NCBI GenBank assembly: GCA_948470475.1
Contig: OX419347.1
Location: forward strand, 1,532,001-1,596,000
Source: Galaxea fascicularis
Lineage: Eukaryota > Cnidaria > Anthozoa > Scleractinia > Euphylliidae
Reading direction: 5' to 3'
DNA length: 64,000 nt
The position numbers were made by a program, and so were the translations under genes. Position 1 is the stretch's first letter; every line of letters begins with the position of its first letter. The notes beneath the pieces were generated by a model. It was not told the origin of the DNA and ran no database searches. It saw only the letters and a list, made by a program, of their open reading frames with translations. Of this stretch, positions 12,101-19,289 are shown one piece after another.

Positions 12101-13893
12101 TGTTAGTCTCCTTTAAGTCTGTAATAGCTACTTTCAGTCTGTAATTTCTGTGAGTTCACTTTGAGTCTACTTGAATCTGTGAGTCTACTTTGCGTCACTT
12201 AACAAGGAGCTACACGAGATTCCTACGCGACCCTACGCCTCTCGGTCAAAATGAATGAAAGCGAACTTTCATAAAATGGGAAAGTTAAGCAGAACTAACT
12301 TTAAAAGGGGACGCTTGTAAGTGTCTTGCTCTCTCTACCCCACTCTTCACACCCACAAGCCTTCTCCATTTGTAACCCGACTTTAGGGAGAGAGTTAGGT
12401 TAGTGGGATCTTGGCAGTTAAGGGGTTCACATATAGCGATGACGCAATCCAGGAAGAGGTTGAATACGGGATCCGGAAGCGAGTAAAGATTACCGGAACC
12501 GATCCTTACCACCAACCCAGAAAACAACTTCCTATCGATGCATGAAACGTTTTTTTCTATTCTCTTTACTTTTGTTATGTCACTTTTTTCAGAGAACGCC
12601 GAGCAACGGTCGACTTTAAACTTCAGCCACTGGATCGGGTGTTGGAGGGAGTTATGAAACAAAGCTATGTCAACGAGGGTAATAATGCTTCTCCTGTTTT
12701 CTTCTCAAAGAACTCACTTTGACATTTTAGACAAATAGGCAATTTGTTTTCGTGGAGGGATGTTTAGACCAATCTTCACTAGCGACAAGCACTATTTTAA
12801 CTTGAAGTTTTATTCCACACTGTTCTAGTTTTTGCTCTGTTTCATCCACAAGCCAACAGGCACACAACTACCTAATCAACACACTTATCGTACAACCGCC
12901 TACAGCATAATGAACAGCACCACAGGAAAGTTCTGCTCAGTAGCTTTCACTAATATCTATGGAATGTTATTGTGTTTCAAGTAAAAAGCCAATCACGCAT
13001 GAGAAAACTAAACCGCAAACAGTAACGGTAATTAGGTTGTGGTTTCATGTTGCTTCTGATTGGTCGCGAAACAATAAACATTCCACAAATTTTTTCTGGT
13101 GTTCACGGTTTTACGGGAAAGACTGTAAAAGTTAGAACTGGAGCACATTGTACAGCACAAGAATTAGCAGCAACAGAGGAAAGTACTGCTCAGTAGCTTT
13201 CATTTGAACGAAAACAAATGAAGAGTGATCCTCGCAGTTGTGAACGCAATTATATGCAATTGCGTAAAGAAGCCTGAAAAAAATTCAGGACTTCAACGGG
13301 GTTTGAACCCGTGACCTCGTGATACCGATGCGACGCTCTAACGAACTGAGGTATGAAGCCACTGACGTTGGTAGCAGGTTCAAACCCCGTTGAAGTCCTG
13401 AATTTTTTTCAGGCTTCTTTTATACGCAACTGCATATAATTGCGTTCACAATTGCAAGGATCAGTCTTCATCTAATTCATTTCCGCAGTTCATATGATTC
13501 ATTTCATATACATCACTCACTTTCATTTGAATGGTCTCAGTTTTATTTATAGAGACAAAAGTTAGATCCACCTAATGTCACGCAAGGAATTCGAACGTAG
13601 TGTGTAATGGTCTGCGTTTGGTTGGTCTCAGAATACATGATTTTGTTTTTTGGAACTTTCCCTCAGACCACTCTGCCCCTTAATTATTTAAAGGAATTAC
13701 AACTGATACTTTCGCCTTCTTGACGTTATTGCTAGTAATTTCCAAGTAGGCGACAAATTCCAGTACAGAACCTAACAAGTCTGTTCTTTGTCGTACTGAC
13801 TATCGTTATTATCCTGACCTCATGCATTGATGTAATTTTGCATACAGTGTTTAATTAATTTTTGTTTTTCTTGTAGCAACAACAGAACTTTAA
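1..13893 (+). CDS. Gene A (5' truncated by window): Ig/FN3 single-pass surface receptor with RPTP-like juxtamembrane region
   Basis: The 3' part of a multi-exon gene, joined from 20 exons listed separately. In order it encodes eleven Ig domains, three FN3 domains, a proline-rich linker, a juxtamembrane segment like that of receptor tyrosine phosphatases (GPIVYYQVI, then PLEPNTIYKAFNRAFT), a PRKKR furin-type site, one transmembrane helix and a cytoplasmic tail of about 36 residues ending TTEL. Ig and FN3 exons are bounded by phase 1 introns, which allows domain shuffling. No phosphatase or kinase domain follows the membrane helix; the stop codon is at 13891-13893 and AATAAA at 14176. The protein should sit at the cell surface as an adhesion or recognition receptor. 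The N-terminus lies outside the window; by comparison with gene B it may carry F5/8C and FTP lectin domains, which is inference. Family assignment rests on motif reading, not a search. Confidence 0.85.
491..754 (+). CDS. Gene A exon: Ig domain, type II
   Basis: An I-set-like Ig domain with B-strand cysteine in ATFSC, tryptophan in VITWSF, and F-strand EGWYTC. It is framed by a ttttttcag acceptor and a gtatga donor, phase 1 on both sides. The SWSF/TWSF plus G-R-LP pattern defines the type II class. Confidence 0.85.
932..1198 (+). CDS. Gene A exon: Ig domain, type III
   Basis: Ig domain with NLTC, EGDPVPEVYWMKND and DGVYMC. Acceptor is ttcttttcag and donor gtgagt, phase 1-1. The GDP-P-YW-K pattern defines type III. 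It is close to the gene B exon at 57205 (both have IHSDL, EGDP, WMKN and ATVEIL/AFVEIL), which supports the paralogy of A and B. Confidence 0.85.
1431..1763 (+). CDS. Gene A exon: Ig domain, type I
   Basis: A longer Ig domain of 333 bases with VSIDCYGYGKPLPMVTWKNG, an inserted PWNITSRLYLR segment, and YQKAGNYTC. Phase 1-1 with ttctctttag acceptor and gtgagt donor. The PWNITS-LYLR insert and GVTYQ-AGNYTC mark the type I class. Confidence 0.85.
1914..2180 (+). CDS. Gene A exon: Ig domain, type II
   Basis: Ig domain with VTFTCNSTGVPTPFISWTF, a GRLLPP turn, and FEGNYTC. Acceptor ttcgttttgcag, donor gtaagt, phase 1-1. Second type II repeat of the array. Confidence 0.85.
2779..3045 (+). CDS. Gene A exon: Ig domain, type III
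   Basis: Ig domain with LNLTCPADGDPLPGIYWTKN and DEGLYEC. Acceptor tttttgcacag, donor gtattc, phase 1-1. Several N-glycosylation sequons (NVT, NLT, NST, NIS) fit an extracellular domain. Confidence 0.85.
3165..3494 (+). CDS. Gene A exon: Ig domain, type I
   Basis: Ig domain with NVIINCFGNGYPAPTVRWRK, the NVTSDLYLR insert and YNESGNYTC. Acceptor ttcttttag, donor gtaagt, phase 1-1. Third type I repeat. Confidence 0.85.
3767..4033 (+). CDS. Gene A exon: Ig domain, type II
   Basis: Ig domain with MSFTCEVSGVPEPVVSWSF and YEGTYSC. Acceptor ctctttaag, donor gtaagt, phase 1-1. A short poly(A) tract at 3709-3723 lies in the intron just upstream. Confidence 0.85.
4304..4573 (+). CDS. Gene A exon: Ig domain, type III
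   Basis: Ig domain starting APPRF, with MRLSCSAVGDPTPRYQWTKD and DGIYTC. Phase 1-1. The PPRF start matches the gene B exon at 63877, suggesting these two hold the same position in their arrays. Confidence 0.85.
4860..5147 (+). CDS. Gene A exon: Ig domain, type IV (after the triplet array)
   Basis: Ig domain with LNFSCTGESIPAPDVTWYKH and DRGDYTC. Acceptor ttttgcag, donor gtaagt, phase 1-1. It differs from types I to III and begins the non-repeating membrane-proximal part of the Ig array. Confidence 0.85.
5357..5653 (+). CDS. Gene A exon: last Ig domain
   Basis: I-set-like domain with VTFNCAVRGFPLPTLLWTKD and DTGVYVCHANNSAG, the most canonical Ig domain of the gene. Acceptor ttcttgcag, donor gtaagt, phase 1-1. 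The FN3 block follows. Confidence 0.88.
5991..6266 (+). CDS. Gene A exon: FN3 domain 1
   Basis: FN3 domain with TGKLSWTV (B strand), LLYTVEH (C strand) and PATFYEFTITATNQFGTSDP (F strand and FG loop). Acceptor ttttcaatag, donor gtataa, phase 1-1. Confidence 0.82.
6463..6483 (+). other. G-quadruplex-type run in a gene A intron
   Basis: Four G runs of three or more within 21 bases, between FN3 exons 1 and 2. The coding-strand position means it would also be in the pre-mRNA. Confidence 0.5.
6570..6875 (+). CDS. Gene A exon: FN3 domain 2
   Basis: FN3 domain opening PEAPRFV, with SIFLDWTIP, INYVVYYDTT and PFTYYTFQVQAFTKVGGG. Acceptor catctgtag, donor gtaagt, phase 1-1. Confidence 0.85.
7291..7397 (+). 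CDS. Gene A exon: FN3 domain 3, first half
   Basis: Begins PGTPSDITVEKQ and includes RFVIRWKKPSEANG, then stops inside the domain after GYK at a phase 0 gtacct donor. The domain is completed by the exon at 7993. Confidence 0.82.
7993..8203 (+). CDS. Gene A exon: FN3 domain 3, second half
   Basis: Continues FN3 domain 3 in phase 0 with YLLVRRNNAG and YKTYDVIVQARTSKGYG, then leaves in phase 1 at gtaagt. An internal intron in an FN3 domain is common in animal receptors. Confidence 0.82.
8204..8734. other. Gene A intron with GGTT-rich low-complexity tract
   Basis: No exon is visible. From about 8485 to 8577 the sequence is a loose GGTT/TTGG repeat, followed by a pyrimidine tract before the polyproline exon. 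Confidence 0.5.
8735..8834 (+). CDS. Gene A exon: polyproline linker and start of juxtamembrane segment
   Basis: Encodes a run of seven prolines with a further HPP, then a Thr/Glu-rich stretch and FSDINGPIV. It enters in phase 1 and leaves in phase 2 at gtgagt. The NGPIV end joins to YYQVI in the next exon, a sequence style seen at the start of receptor phosphatase juxtamembrane segments. Confidence 0.75.
8835..10184. other. Gene A intron carrying the 293-bp tandem repeat
   Basis: Intron of 1350 bases with AT-rich unique sequence to 9410, then two direct 293-bp units (separate entry), then 190 bases of unique sequence to the acceptor. No exon is visible. Confidence 0.6.
9411..9996. repeat. 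Two tandem 293-bp units, each with an internal inverted repeat
   Basis: Unit 1 starts at 9411 and unit 2 at 9704, and the match runs to 9996 with few substitutions. Inside each unit, about 50 bases from ATATATCAAACACGAGAGAC reappear inverted about 50 bases further on. The unit therefore looks like a MITE-type fold-back that was later duplicated in tandem. Confidence 0.8.
10185..10485 (+). CDS. Gene A exon: RPTP-like juxtamembrane segment with furin-type site
   Basis: Encodes YYQVINLRVPQG, then AYIAFGFEG, FTLGNGQTCC, the basic site PRKKRD (RKKR at 10393-10404), and PLEPNTIYKAFNRAFTRE. The order resembles receptor tyrosine phosphatase ectodomains just before the membrane, where a basic site is cut in the secretory pathway. 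Enters in phase 2, leaves in phase 0. Similarity is by eye. Confidence 0.78.
10624..10682. repeat. CAC/CAT microsatellite in a gene A intron
   Basis: Imperfect trinucleotide tract of CAT and CAC units. It reads as polyhistidine in one frame but lies in an intron. Confidence 0.7.
10778..10820 (+). CDS. Gene A micro-exon in the juxtamembrane segment
   Basis: A 43-base exon encoding SQYSQSQYIQIKTE, joining phase 0 to phase 1. It continues AFTRE from the previous exon; such S-x-Y-V/I-Q-x-KT strings close the FN3-like fold before the membrane in receptor phosphatases. Acceptor ttttttcag; donor gtgcga is weak. Confidence 0.7.
10821..11842. other. Gene A intron before the transmembrane exon
   Basis: No exon is visible. 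The stretch near 11520-11620 has a GC-rich core around a GGCGCC and GCGCCATTTTGGCGCC palindrome, in the style of a dispersed repeat. The minus-strand reading frame across it has no recognisable domain. Confidence 0.4.
11843..11957 (+). CDS. Gene A exon: transmembrane helix
   Basis: A proline/threonine-rich stalk is followed by a hydrophobic stretch of about 22 residues (IGIIVGTIVGVLLIVFAAIV) and then a basic stop-transfer TRR. It enters in phase 1 and leaves in phase 2 at a gtttgt donor. The small-residue GxxxG-like spacing could favour helix pairing, which is inference. Confidence 0.85.
11958..12592. other. Gene A intron after the transmembrane exon
   Basis: No exon or recognisable element is visible here. 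Short GTCTACTTTGAGTCT-like repeats occur near 12105-12195. Confidence 0.4.
12593..12678 (+). CDS. Gene A exon: cytoplasmic tail with YVN motif
   Basis: Begins with completion of R and then ERRATVDFKLQPLDRVLEG, ending MKQSYVNE. The single tyrosine sits in a Y-x-N context, the consensus bound by the GRB2 SH2 domain when phosphorylated. Phase 2 in, phase 1 out at gtaata. Confidence 0.75.
13226..13463. repeat. Long hairpin repeat with a tRNA-like sequence in its centre
   Basis: The left arm starting TGATCCTCGC and the right arm ending AAGGATCA are near-complementary over about 85 bases. The arms include CTGAAAAAAATTCAG and GACTTCAACGGGGTTTGAAC. The unpaired centre completes a tRNA-like unit. It looks like a SINE-derived dispersed repeat that folded back on itself. 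Confidence 0.7.
13289..13360 (-). pseudogene. tRNA-Thr-like pseudogene (SINE-derived)
   Basis: On the minus strand, a 72-base unit has a 7-bp acceptor stem (GGCTTCA with TGAAGTC), an A box-like CCTCAGTTCGTTAGAGC and a B box-like GGTTCAAACCCC. The anticodon loop TCGGTAT would give GGT (Thr), but position 33 is C instead of T and two anticodon-stem pairs are broken. It is probably a decayed SINE head and not a working tRNA. Confidence 0.55.
13877..13893 (+). CDS. Gene A terminal exon: PDZ-type C-terminus
   Basis: A 17-base coding part giving A-T-T-E-L and a TAA stop. The last residues T-E-L fit a class I PDZ ligand (S/T-x-hydrophobic). The acceptor is tttttcttgtag, and phase agrees with the previous exon. 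Confidence 0.65.
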
Positions 13894-14175
13894 TGGCATA
13901 TCTGGACTCATTTGAAGCCTCTTTATATCAAAATTTTCTTTGAATACATAAAAAGCAGACTGAACAGCAAGGAAGAACATTCTGGTTTCGGCAGAACCAG
14001 TTAGATGGAACCGTGGCAAAAACTTTTAGATCAAGATGCGGTGACATTTAAGGTCATCATATCTTATCCCATTGACACACAATTTGTTTTACATTCTAGC
14101 TGATTGAAAGGTGTGAGCTATTGCAGTATTGTTTACACACAATTTGTTTTATGTTCTGTTGTCTTGTTTCCTATA

Positions 14176-14181
14176 AATAAA
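14176..14181 (+). terminator. Gene A polyadenylation signal
   Basis: Canonical AATAAA about 280 bases after the gene A stop codon, in an AT-rich 3' UTR. It fits the end of gene A. Confidence 0.6.
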
Positions 14182-15229
14182 ATAATTAAACCCTAACGAC
14201 ACTTTTAAAAGAAAAAGGTGTCATCGCTGTGTGACTGATAACATACAGAATACGATCTTCCCTCCACGTAACTCACCGCACACTCCGACCTCACCGCAAC
14301 GTTTACTCCCTTTCTTCTATAGCTGACACCAGGAAGGAATCATCACTAACCTTTATATTTTTATGTTTTTACTATACAATATTGTTGTCGGTATGCAACA
14401 AAATTAATAATTCAAGACGAAACTCTAATTTGCAACTGTAATTAGGTTTTATACTTCCAAAAAGCCGCTGCAAAAATCTTATTGCCAGAGGTCGGGAAAA
14501 TTGTCAAACATGAAACAGTGATTAAAAGCAATATCGTTCTATTGTTTTCAAGGGTTTTAATGTTTGCAAGGTGGTATCAATTTCGCCTTTTGCGATTGCT
14601 TTGCATTGAAACACAACAATAAATTCTTCTGAAAAATGGGACTCAGAACTTTCTTCCTCCAATCTTCATTCGAATACGATAGGTCTCGAAGCAATTGTAT
14701 TATGAATGCAAATGTCAGGACTTATTGCTGACAGAAACTATTGTCTTTCTGGTCAAGTGCAAACCGTATGCCTTAAAAATAAGCAACGAAAGCCTTCACC
14801 TGAAGCGAATCGCTTCTGTTCTAACTCAATCGCAACTGAGCGTGCTAAATGAGGTAAATCCGAGGCGAAACGAACCTTACCGACTTGTTTGGCATCGGAG
14901 AGAAAATACATCCAGCCTACTGACTACTGACAAAGCTTCGATGGCCTGACGTTGTTTAAGGGACACTTCAGATGGAAAGAAAATTTCGCGCAAGCTATAG
15001 GATAAAACCGTGGGCGTGAATCACGGACTTCCGGCTCTTCTGCGCAAACTCAGAAGTTTGATAAAACAGCGGTTACAAAAATGCACCTTCACTATGACTA
15101 CGCATACTTCGGAACTGGCCAGAGCTCTGAATCCCTGCGGCAGGCCAGAAGGGTCGTGGGCTCTGGGGACGAGAATGACTCACAAGTATCAGATAACTAA
15201 TGCCCGTTCACACCAAAGCTTAAACATGT
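14182..15229. other. Intergenic, no feature seen
   Basis: Sequence between the gene A poly(A) signal and the piggyBac-like element. An 84-codon frame at 14695-14949 has no recognisable domain or splice context, so it is not called as a gene. Confidence 0.5.
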
Positions 15230-15233
15230 TTAA

Positions 15234-16234
15234 CCCTTAAAAGCCCAACTACGCATATATGCGTTGTAAATACCATTACTACTTTTGATATTTGTTTCTT
15301 GTTGAACTTAAGAGTCAACATTACGAAAGTGTGTTCATTGTGCCGACGGGTTGGTGTGACATCCATCGCAGCCTAAAACGTCCACAATGATTCCCGGTGT
15401 CCATTGCAGTGAACCGTTCTTAAGGCAACAAATCCCAAAAATCCAGCATTTTGCTCCAAGAGCAACACCAAAAAAGTGTCAATCCTTTAAGATAAAAACT
15501 TGCTCAAAAAATCAAAAGTTTGCGTTAACAACACACCTCAAAGCCAGATCTTGGTATTTAGCTGGAAAATTCCTTCTCACTTTATTTGCCGGCCCTTGTT
15601 GCTCCATTTGATGAAAGCCAGTGTCGAGAATACAACTGTTGCCTCGTTCATGCCCGAAAAGAATTCTGGGTAATTCCGCCATAACTCGAAAAGGGAACTC
15701 TTACCATTTCCATTTCAAAGAATTATTACACCCAGTCCTGCCACCCAGTCCTACCAGCAAAATATCGCGTCGGTTGAAAATTTTCCTAGTCAAAACTTGG
15801 CCAAATAGTCTTGGTACAGCTGTAGGTCCTGGAAGCCATCCACAGATGGGCCAGAGAGACAACTTCACTCGTGAACCCGCCAAACTTGATACAAACATCT
15901 TTGGCGTCCCAGTCTACATGAAACCACCTCTCACCTCTGTTTTCTTTCAGAGGCTTGCCTCTACCCACATTCCAGCTTAATGATGCCGACTTGTGGGCTT
16001 CTGCAGAGGAAAATGGCTCGAAAACACACTCATAAAGCAAGAAACCGAGCCGATTTGAACTCATCAAAACACGAACTGTTGATCTAGGTCACGTGACGCC
16101 CAAGTCTGAGCCCAAAGTGTCTCGAAACCGCTAATATTGTAATGGATACTGTATATAAGAACAAACAAAGTGAGGCAAAGTTTGTCTCGCCAAATTACAA
16201 GTGAGAAAATAAGCAACACTTGGTCCTTTAAGGG
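15234..16234. mobile_element. piggyBac-like non-autonomous element (1001 bp)
   Basis: Flanked on both sides by TTAA (15230-15233 and 16235-16238) and bounded by short inverted ends, CCCTTAAAAG and CTTTAAGGG. TTAA duplication with ends starting CCC is the hallmark of piggyBac. No transposase is visible; the internal frames at 15621-15980 (+) and 15786-16067 (-) are unrecognised. The ends are short, so the assignment is moderate. Confidence 0.55.
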
Positions 16235-16238
16235 TTAA

Positions 16239-17356
16239 AAGCTGTATAGTTTAACACGGTTTAAAATTGTTTTCTTTATAAAAGCTGCTTACTTCAAATT
16301 CAGCGCAAATTAAAGAACATGTTTAAGTTAATCTAAATCCTGCATAAAAGCCTGAGTTCCAGTTTTTCTTTAGTAGTTTTCTGTTTTCTAAAACTGGTTT
16401 AATTATACATGTTCAGTTGGTGCGAATGGGGTATAAGAAACTAATACTTCCTTGCACGCGCTGACTGGCAAGAACACTACGCCATGTCTCGCAGATGTAA
16501 ATGGACTTCAAAACAAGGAATCGAAATTCCAGCTTCGGCTATTGATTGATAGATCCTGTGGTCCCTCTTCCGTCTCTAGTGTTTCTTCGTCAGACGTTGT
16601 ATCTTCGCCTGTTTTTCCACCAGTTTTTGATGCTATTTCCTCTAGTGATTTATTTACTTAATTTATTATAATACACTTTATTTAAAGAGGGTGGCACGGA
16701 ATAGTTGAAGCAACTAATAAACTTGTGGCCCTCTGAAACATAGGACAGCACCAGGGGTGGTCACAGCCAGGGTTCGTTACGTCCCTAGTGGTTCTTTAAC
16801 GTCCCACATAATTAATTGTAGAGAGTTGTGAGACGGGACCTCCTGGTTTATCGTCCTTATTCGCTCAGATAAATTATTTCATGTATTCATCAGTGCGCGC
16901 AGAGCCCGGAAATTCCAGTTGGAAAAATCAAATGTTTCTTGTTTCAGGAAATCACGGACCACGAGATTAAAATGACGCGCTTTTTGAAGGACGCGGTTAG
17001 GCGTTTAAGATATCGCATGGGACGTACGGTTACTAAGTACGCTTTTCTGAGCGAGTCAATTTCCCAACCTGGTTTTCCTTTGAGACCAGAAATAGCTCTA
17101 ATGTAAACAAACTTTGTACCCTGAAATGTCAGCCGTGTCCTCCCCCTAACCCACAGGGGGCGCTTTGGCAAGTTTATTTTTTTTTATCGACAATTCGCAC
17201 CTCTGAATGATTGTTCCACCGCTTTCGTAGGAATCATAGTGCTAGGGGCGAACAAGGAATAAATTCCTTTGGTTCACTATCTTTTTCCAAAATTGCACAC
17301 GAAGTCATCAGTTATTGATGTTATTGTCAAGAAATTTTCCCACAAAGACTTTAAAT
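16239..17356. other. Intergenic, older repeat remnants
   Basis: No gene is visible. The segment at about 17117-17165 (GCCGTGTCCTCCCCCTAACC) is an inverted match to 18996-19036 on the far side of the fold-back element. The fold-back may therefore sit inside an older inverted repeat. Confidence 0.45.
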
Positions 17357-17790
17357 TACGGTGGCCCACAAGGGACATGCTGCAAATTCAATATAGTTGC
17401 TGCAAATCCAATATAGTTGCTGCAAATCCAACATAGTTGCTGCAAATTCAATATAGTTGCTGCAAATCCAATATAGTTGCTGCAAATTCAATATAGTCGC
17501 TGCAAATTCAATATAGTTGTTGCAAATTAAAACAGTTGCTGCAAATTAAAAAAGCTGCTGCAAATTGAATATAGTTGCTGCAAATTTTAAAAAAAGGTTG
17601 CTGCAAATTTAATATAGTTGCTGCAAGTTAAATAAAAGTTGCTGCAAATTAAAACAAACAATTGCTGCAAATAAATATTCGACAAAGTGTGCGCGCGCAT
17701 TGAAAGAAAGAGGAGGACTCGGTACAAGGCTTTTGAGCGCGAACCACTCGAAGCGGCCATAGTTTCCGCATGGTTTCCAGTTTGCTAAAA

Positions 17791-18093
17791 ATGTTTTGCT
17801 TTTCGTGCGGTGGCGAGTGTCCTTCAACCGCTAATTTTTGCCGTCAATGTGGTCAGCAGCTGGCTGTGGAACAGGACTCCAAGAAGGATGTCTTGAGTGC
17901 AGTCGATGACAATGCAGCCGGTTCGTCATGCAGGTCGGGCAATGGTTCAGCTAGCGCTACCTTGACATTCTCACAGTTTAAAGCCAGAAAAGAGGAAGAT
18001 AGAAGGGGATATTTTCGGAGAAAACGACCGGCGAAGAGACTAAAACTCGTTCATCAACCAGACCAGATCCTAATTCTTTTAGTTTCCTTTTAA
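17791..18093 (+). CDS. Zinc-ribbon protein fragment in the fold-back element, + copy
   Basis: Encodes about 100 residues starting MFCFSCGGECP, with two C-x2-C pairs (CFSC, CRQC) forming a zinc ribbon in the first 25 residues. A low-complexity part and the basic segment FKARKEEDRRGYFRRKRPAK follow. The start at 17791 is chosen because the minus-strand copy begins with the same residues. Probably an accessory protein of the transposon; no catalytic domain is present and the C-terminus runs into inverted sequence. Confidence 0.5.
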   Translation: MFCFSCGGECPSTANFCRQCGQQLAVEQDSKKDVLSAVDDNAAGSSCRSGNGSASATLTFSQFKARKEEDRRGYFRRKRPAKRLKLVHQPDQILILLVSF

Positions 18094-18310
18094 GCGTCCT
18101 CACGTGCACCCGTACACCATGAAGTTTTTCCAACAAACGAACAATGGCGTCGTAAGGGTATCCTCGATGGAAATACTCCGTTAACCATTTTTCATTCTCC
18201 ACAGAACTTGTCGCTTCATTCGAGTCCTGTTCCACAGCCAGCTGTTGACCACACTGATGGCAAAAATTAGTGGTTGAAGGACACTCGCCACCGCACGAAA
18301 AGCAAAACAT
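17978..18310 (-). CDS. Zinc-ribbon plus HTH fragment in the fold-back element, - copy
   Basis: Encodes 110 residues: the same zinc ribbon (CFSC, CHQC), then WLTEYFHRGYPYDAIVRLLE and VHVRTLKRKLKELG. The latter resembles the helix-turn-helix found before integrase-type DDE domains in animal transposons. The frame then enters sequence antisense to the + copy, so the protein is truncated and no DDE core remains. It overlaps the + copy tail to tail. Confidence 0.5.
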   Translation of the reverse strand: MFCFSCGGECPSTTNFCHQCGQQLAVEQDSNEATSSVENEKWLTEYFHRGYPYDAIVRLLEKLHGVRVHVRTLKRKLKELGSGLVDERVLVSSPVVFSENIPFYLPLFWL

Positions 18311-18768
18311 ATTTATTTAGCGAACAAATGAAAACTATGCCGGTTCGAGTCGAGACGGCTTTGCGCTCAAAATCCTGCGAGGAGGCCCTGGGGATAGCTG
18401 TACCGAGTCCTCCTCCTTCTTTCAATGCGCGCGCACACTTTGTCGAATATTTATTTGCAGCAATTGTTTGTTTTAATTTGCAGCAACTTTTATTTAACTT
18501 GCAGCAACTATATTATATTTGCAGCAACCTTTTTTTAAAATTTGCAGCAACTATATTCAATTTGCAGCAGCTTTTTTAATTTGCAGCAACTGTTTTAATT
18601 TGCAACAACTATATTGAATTTGCAGCGACTATATTGAATTTGCAGCAACTATATTGGATTTGCAGCAACTATATTGAATTTGCAGCAACTATGTTGGATT
18701 TGCAGCAACTATATTGGATTTGCAGCAACTATATTGAATTTGCAGCATGTCCCTTGTGGGCCACCGTA

Positions 18769-19141
18769 TTAAATTCCTCTTTAGCTAAGACAGGGAAAAC
18801 ACATACGCGTGCTGTCATGAGAGAAATGAAGCACGACCCCGTAAAATTACTGCAGAGGCTTTACGTCAAGCTTAACGGCACACAAAAGCCAGACACCTTG
18901 ATACATATGCATACAATCGACACTCGTGCCTGCCATCCTTTTAAGAAACGAAATTTATGCAACTTTGTCGGACGGTATTTTCACGCTTTCTCGCCCGCGC
19001 CCCCTGTGTTAGGGGGAGGAGACGGCTGACATTTCACTTTTTTCCCTGTCGCGTTTTCGTGAAGCTGTATCATCTCTGTATGCGTGCGTCCTAAGTCACG
19101 CCATCTTTAAAAGGAGTTAATATTTAAATTTCATTTTTAAA
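18769..19141. other. Intergenic upstream of gene B
   Basis: Contains the inverted match to 17117-17165 (near 18996-19036). No TATA box or other promoter element can be assigned with confidence. Confidence 0.4.
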
Positions 19142-19203
19142 TCACTGATATTTGATATTATTAGGCGCTTTAAAAAGCGCCTAATAATATCAAATATCAG
19201 TGA
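19142..19203. repeat. Perfect 30-bp inverted repeat just upstream of gene B
   Basis: Arms 19142-19171 and 19174-19203 are exact reverse complements around AA, with a GGCGCTTT/AAAGCGCC core and TGATATTTGATATTATTAG outer arms. It lies 83 bases before the gene B start codon, so it is probably in the promoter or 5' UTR. It may be a tiny fold-back element. Confidence 0.85.
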
Positions 19204-19280
19204 GTGCTTTGTACGGGCAGAACCATCTGCGACAGTTCTTTGCTTGTGGTAGCTCTCTTTGCTTTAGCACTTGGTTCCAA

Positions 19281-19289
19281 ATGTAATGG
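19281..19289 (+). promoter_or_regulatory. Start-stop element overlapping the gene B start codon
   Basis: The string ATGTAATGG contains an ATG followed at once by TAA. The last A of TAA is the first base of the gene B ATG at 19286. The first ATG has a weak context (C at -3, T at +4), and the second a strong one (G at -3, G at +4). It may reduce or tune initiation. Confidence 0.45.

Larger units (their letters stand above)
12679..13876. other. Last gene A intron with SINE-like repeats
   Basis: Holds two copies of a roughly 50-base motif ending CTGCTCAGTAGCTTTCA (near 12915-12950 and 13155-13203) and the tRNA-like hairpin at 13226-13463. No exon is visible. Confidence 0.5.
17359..18766. mobile_element. 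TA-flanked fold-back DNA transposon (1408 bp) with minisatellite arms
   Basis: Inverted ends start CGGTGGCCCACAAGGGACAT and are flanked by TA on each side (17357-17358, 18767-18768). Each arm has an array of about 20-base units (TTGCTGCAAATYCAATATAG) covering about 17390-17690 and, inverted, 18430-18750. The arms continue into the start of two zinc-ribbon reading frames that face each other, so the element is a near-palindrome with a centre of about 340 bases. It looks like a deleted, palindromic derivative of a DNA transposon that had one or two zinc-ribbon genes. Confidence 0.8.

Noticed and set aside
13289..13360. Functional tRNA gene
   Set aside because: Broken anticodon stem pairs, C at position 33, and its place in a hairpin repeat point to a SINE-derived pseudogene.
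11958..13876. Search for phosphatase catalytic exons after the gene A membrane helix
   Set aside because: No HCSAGxGR-type motif or other PTP signature is seen; the short tail exons and stop fit in phase.
14695..14949. 84-codon + frame in the intergenic region
   Set aside because: No known domain and no supporting splice or promoter context.
17390..17690. Regular short direct repeats that could suggest a CRISPR array
   Set aside because: Units are contiguous without unique spacers, are mirrored at 18430-18750, and lie in an animal transposon.
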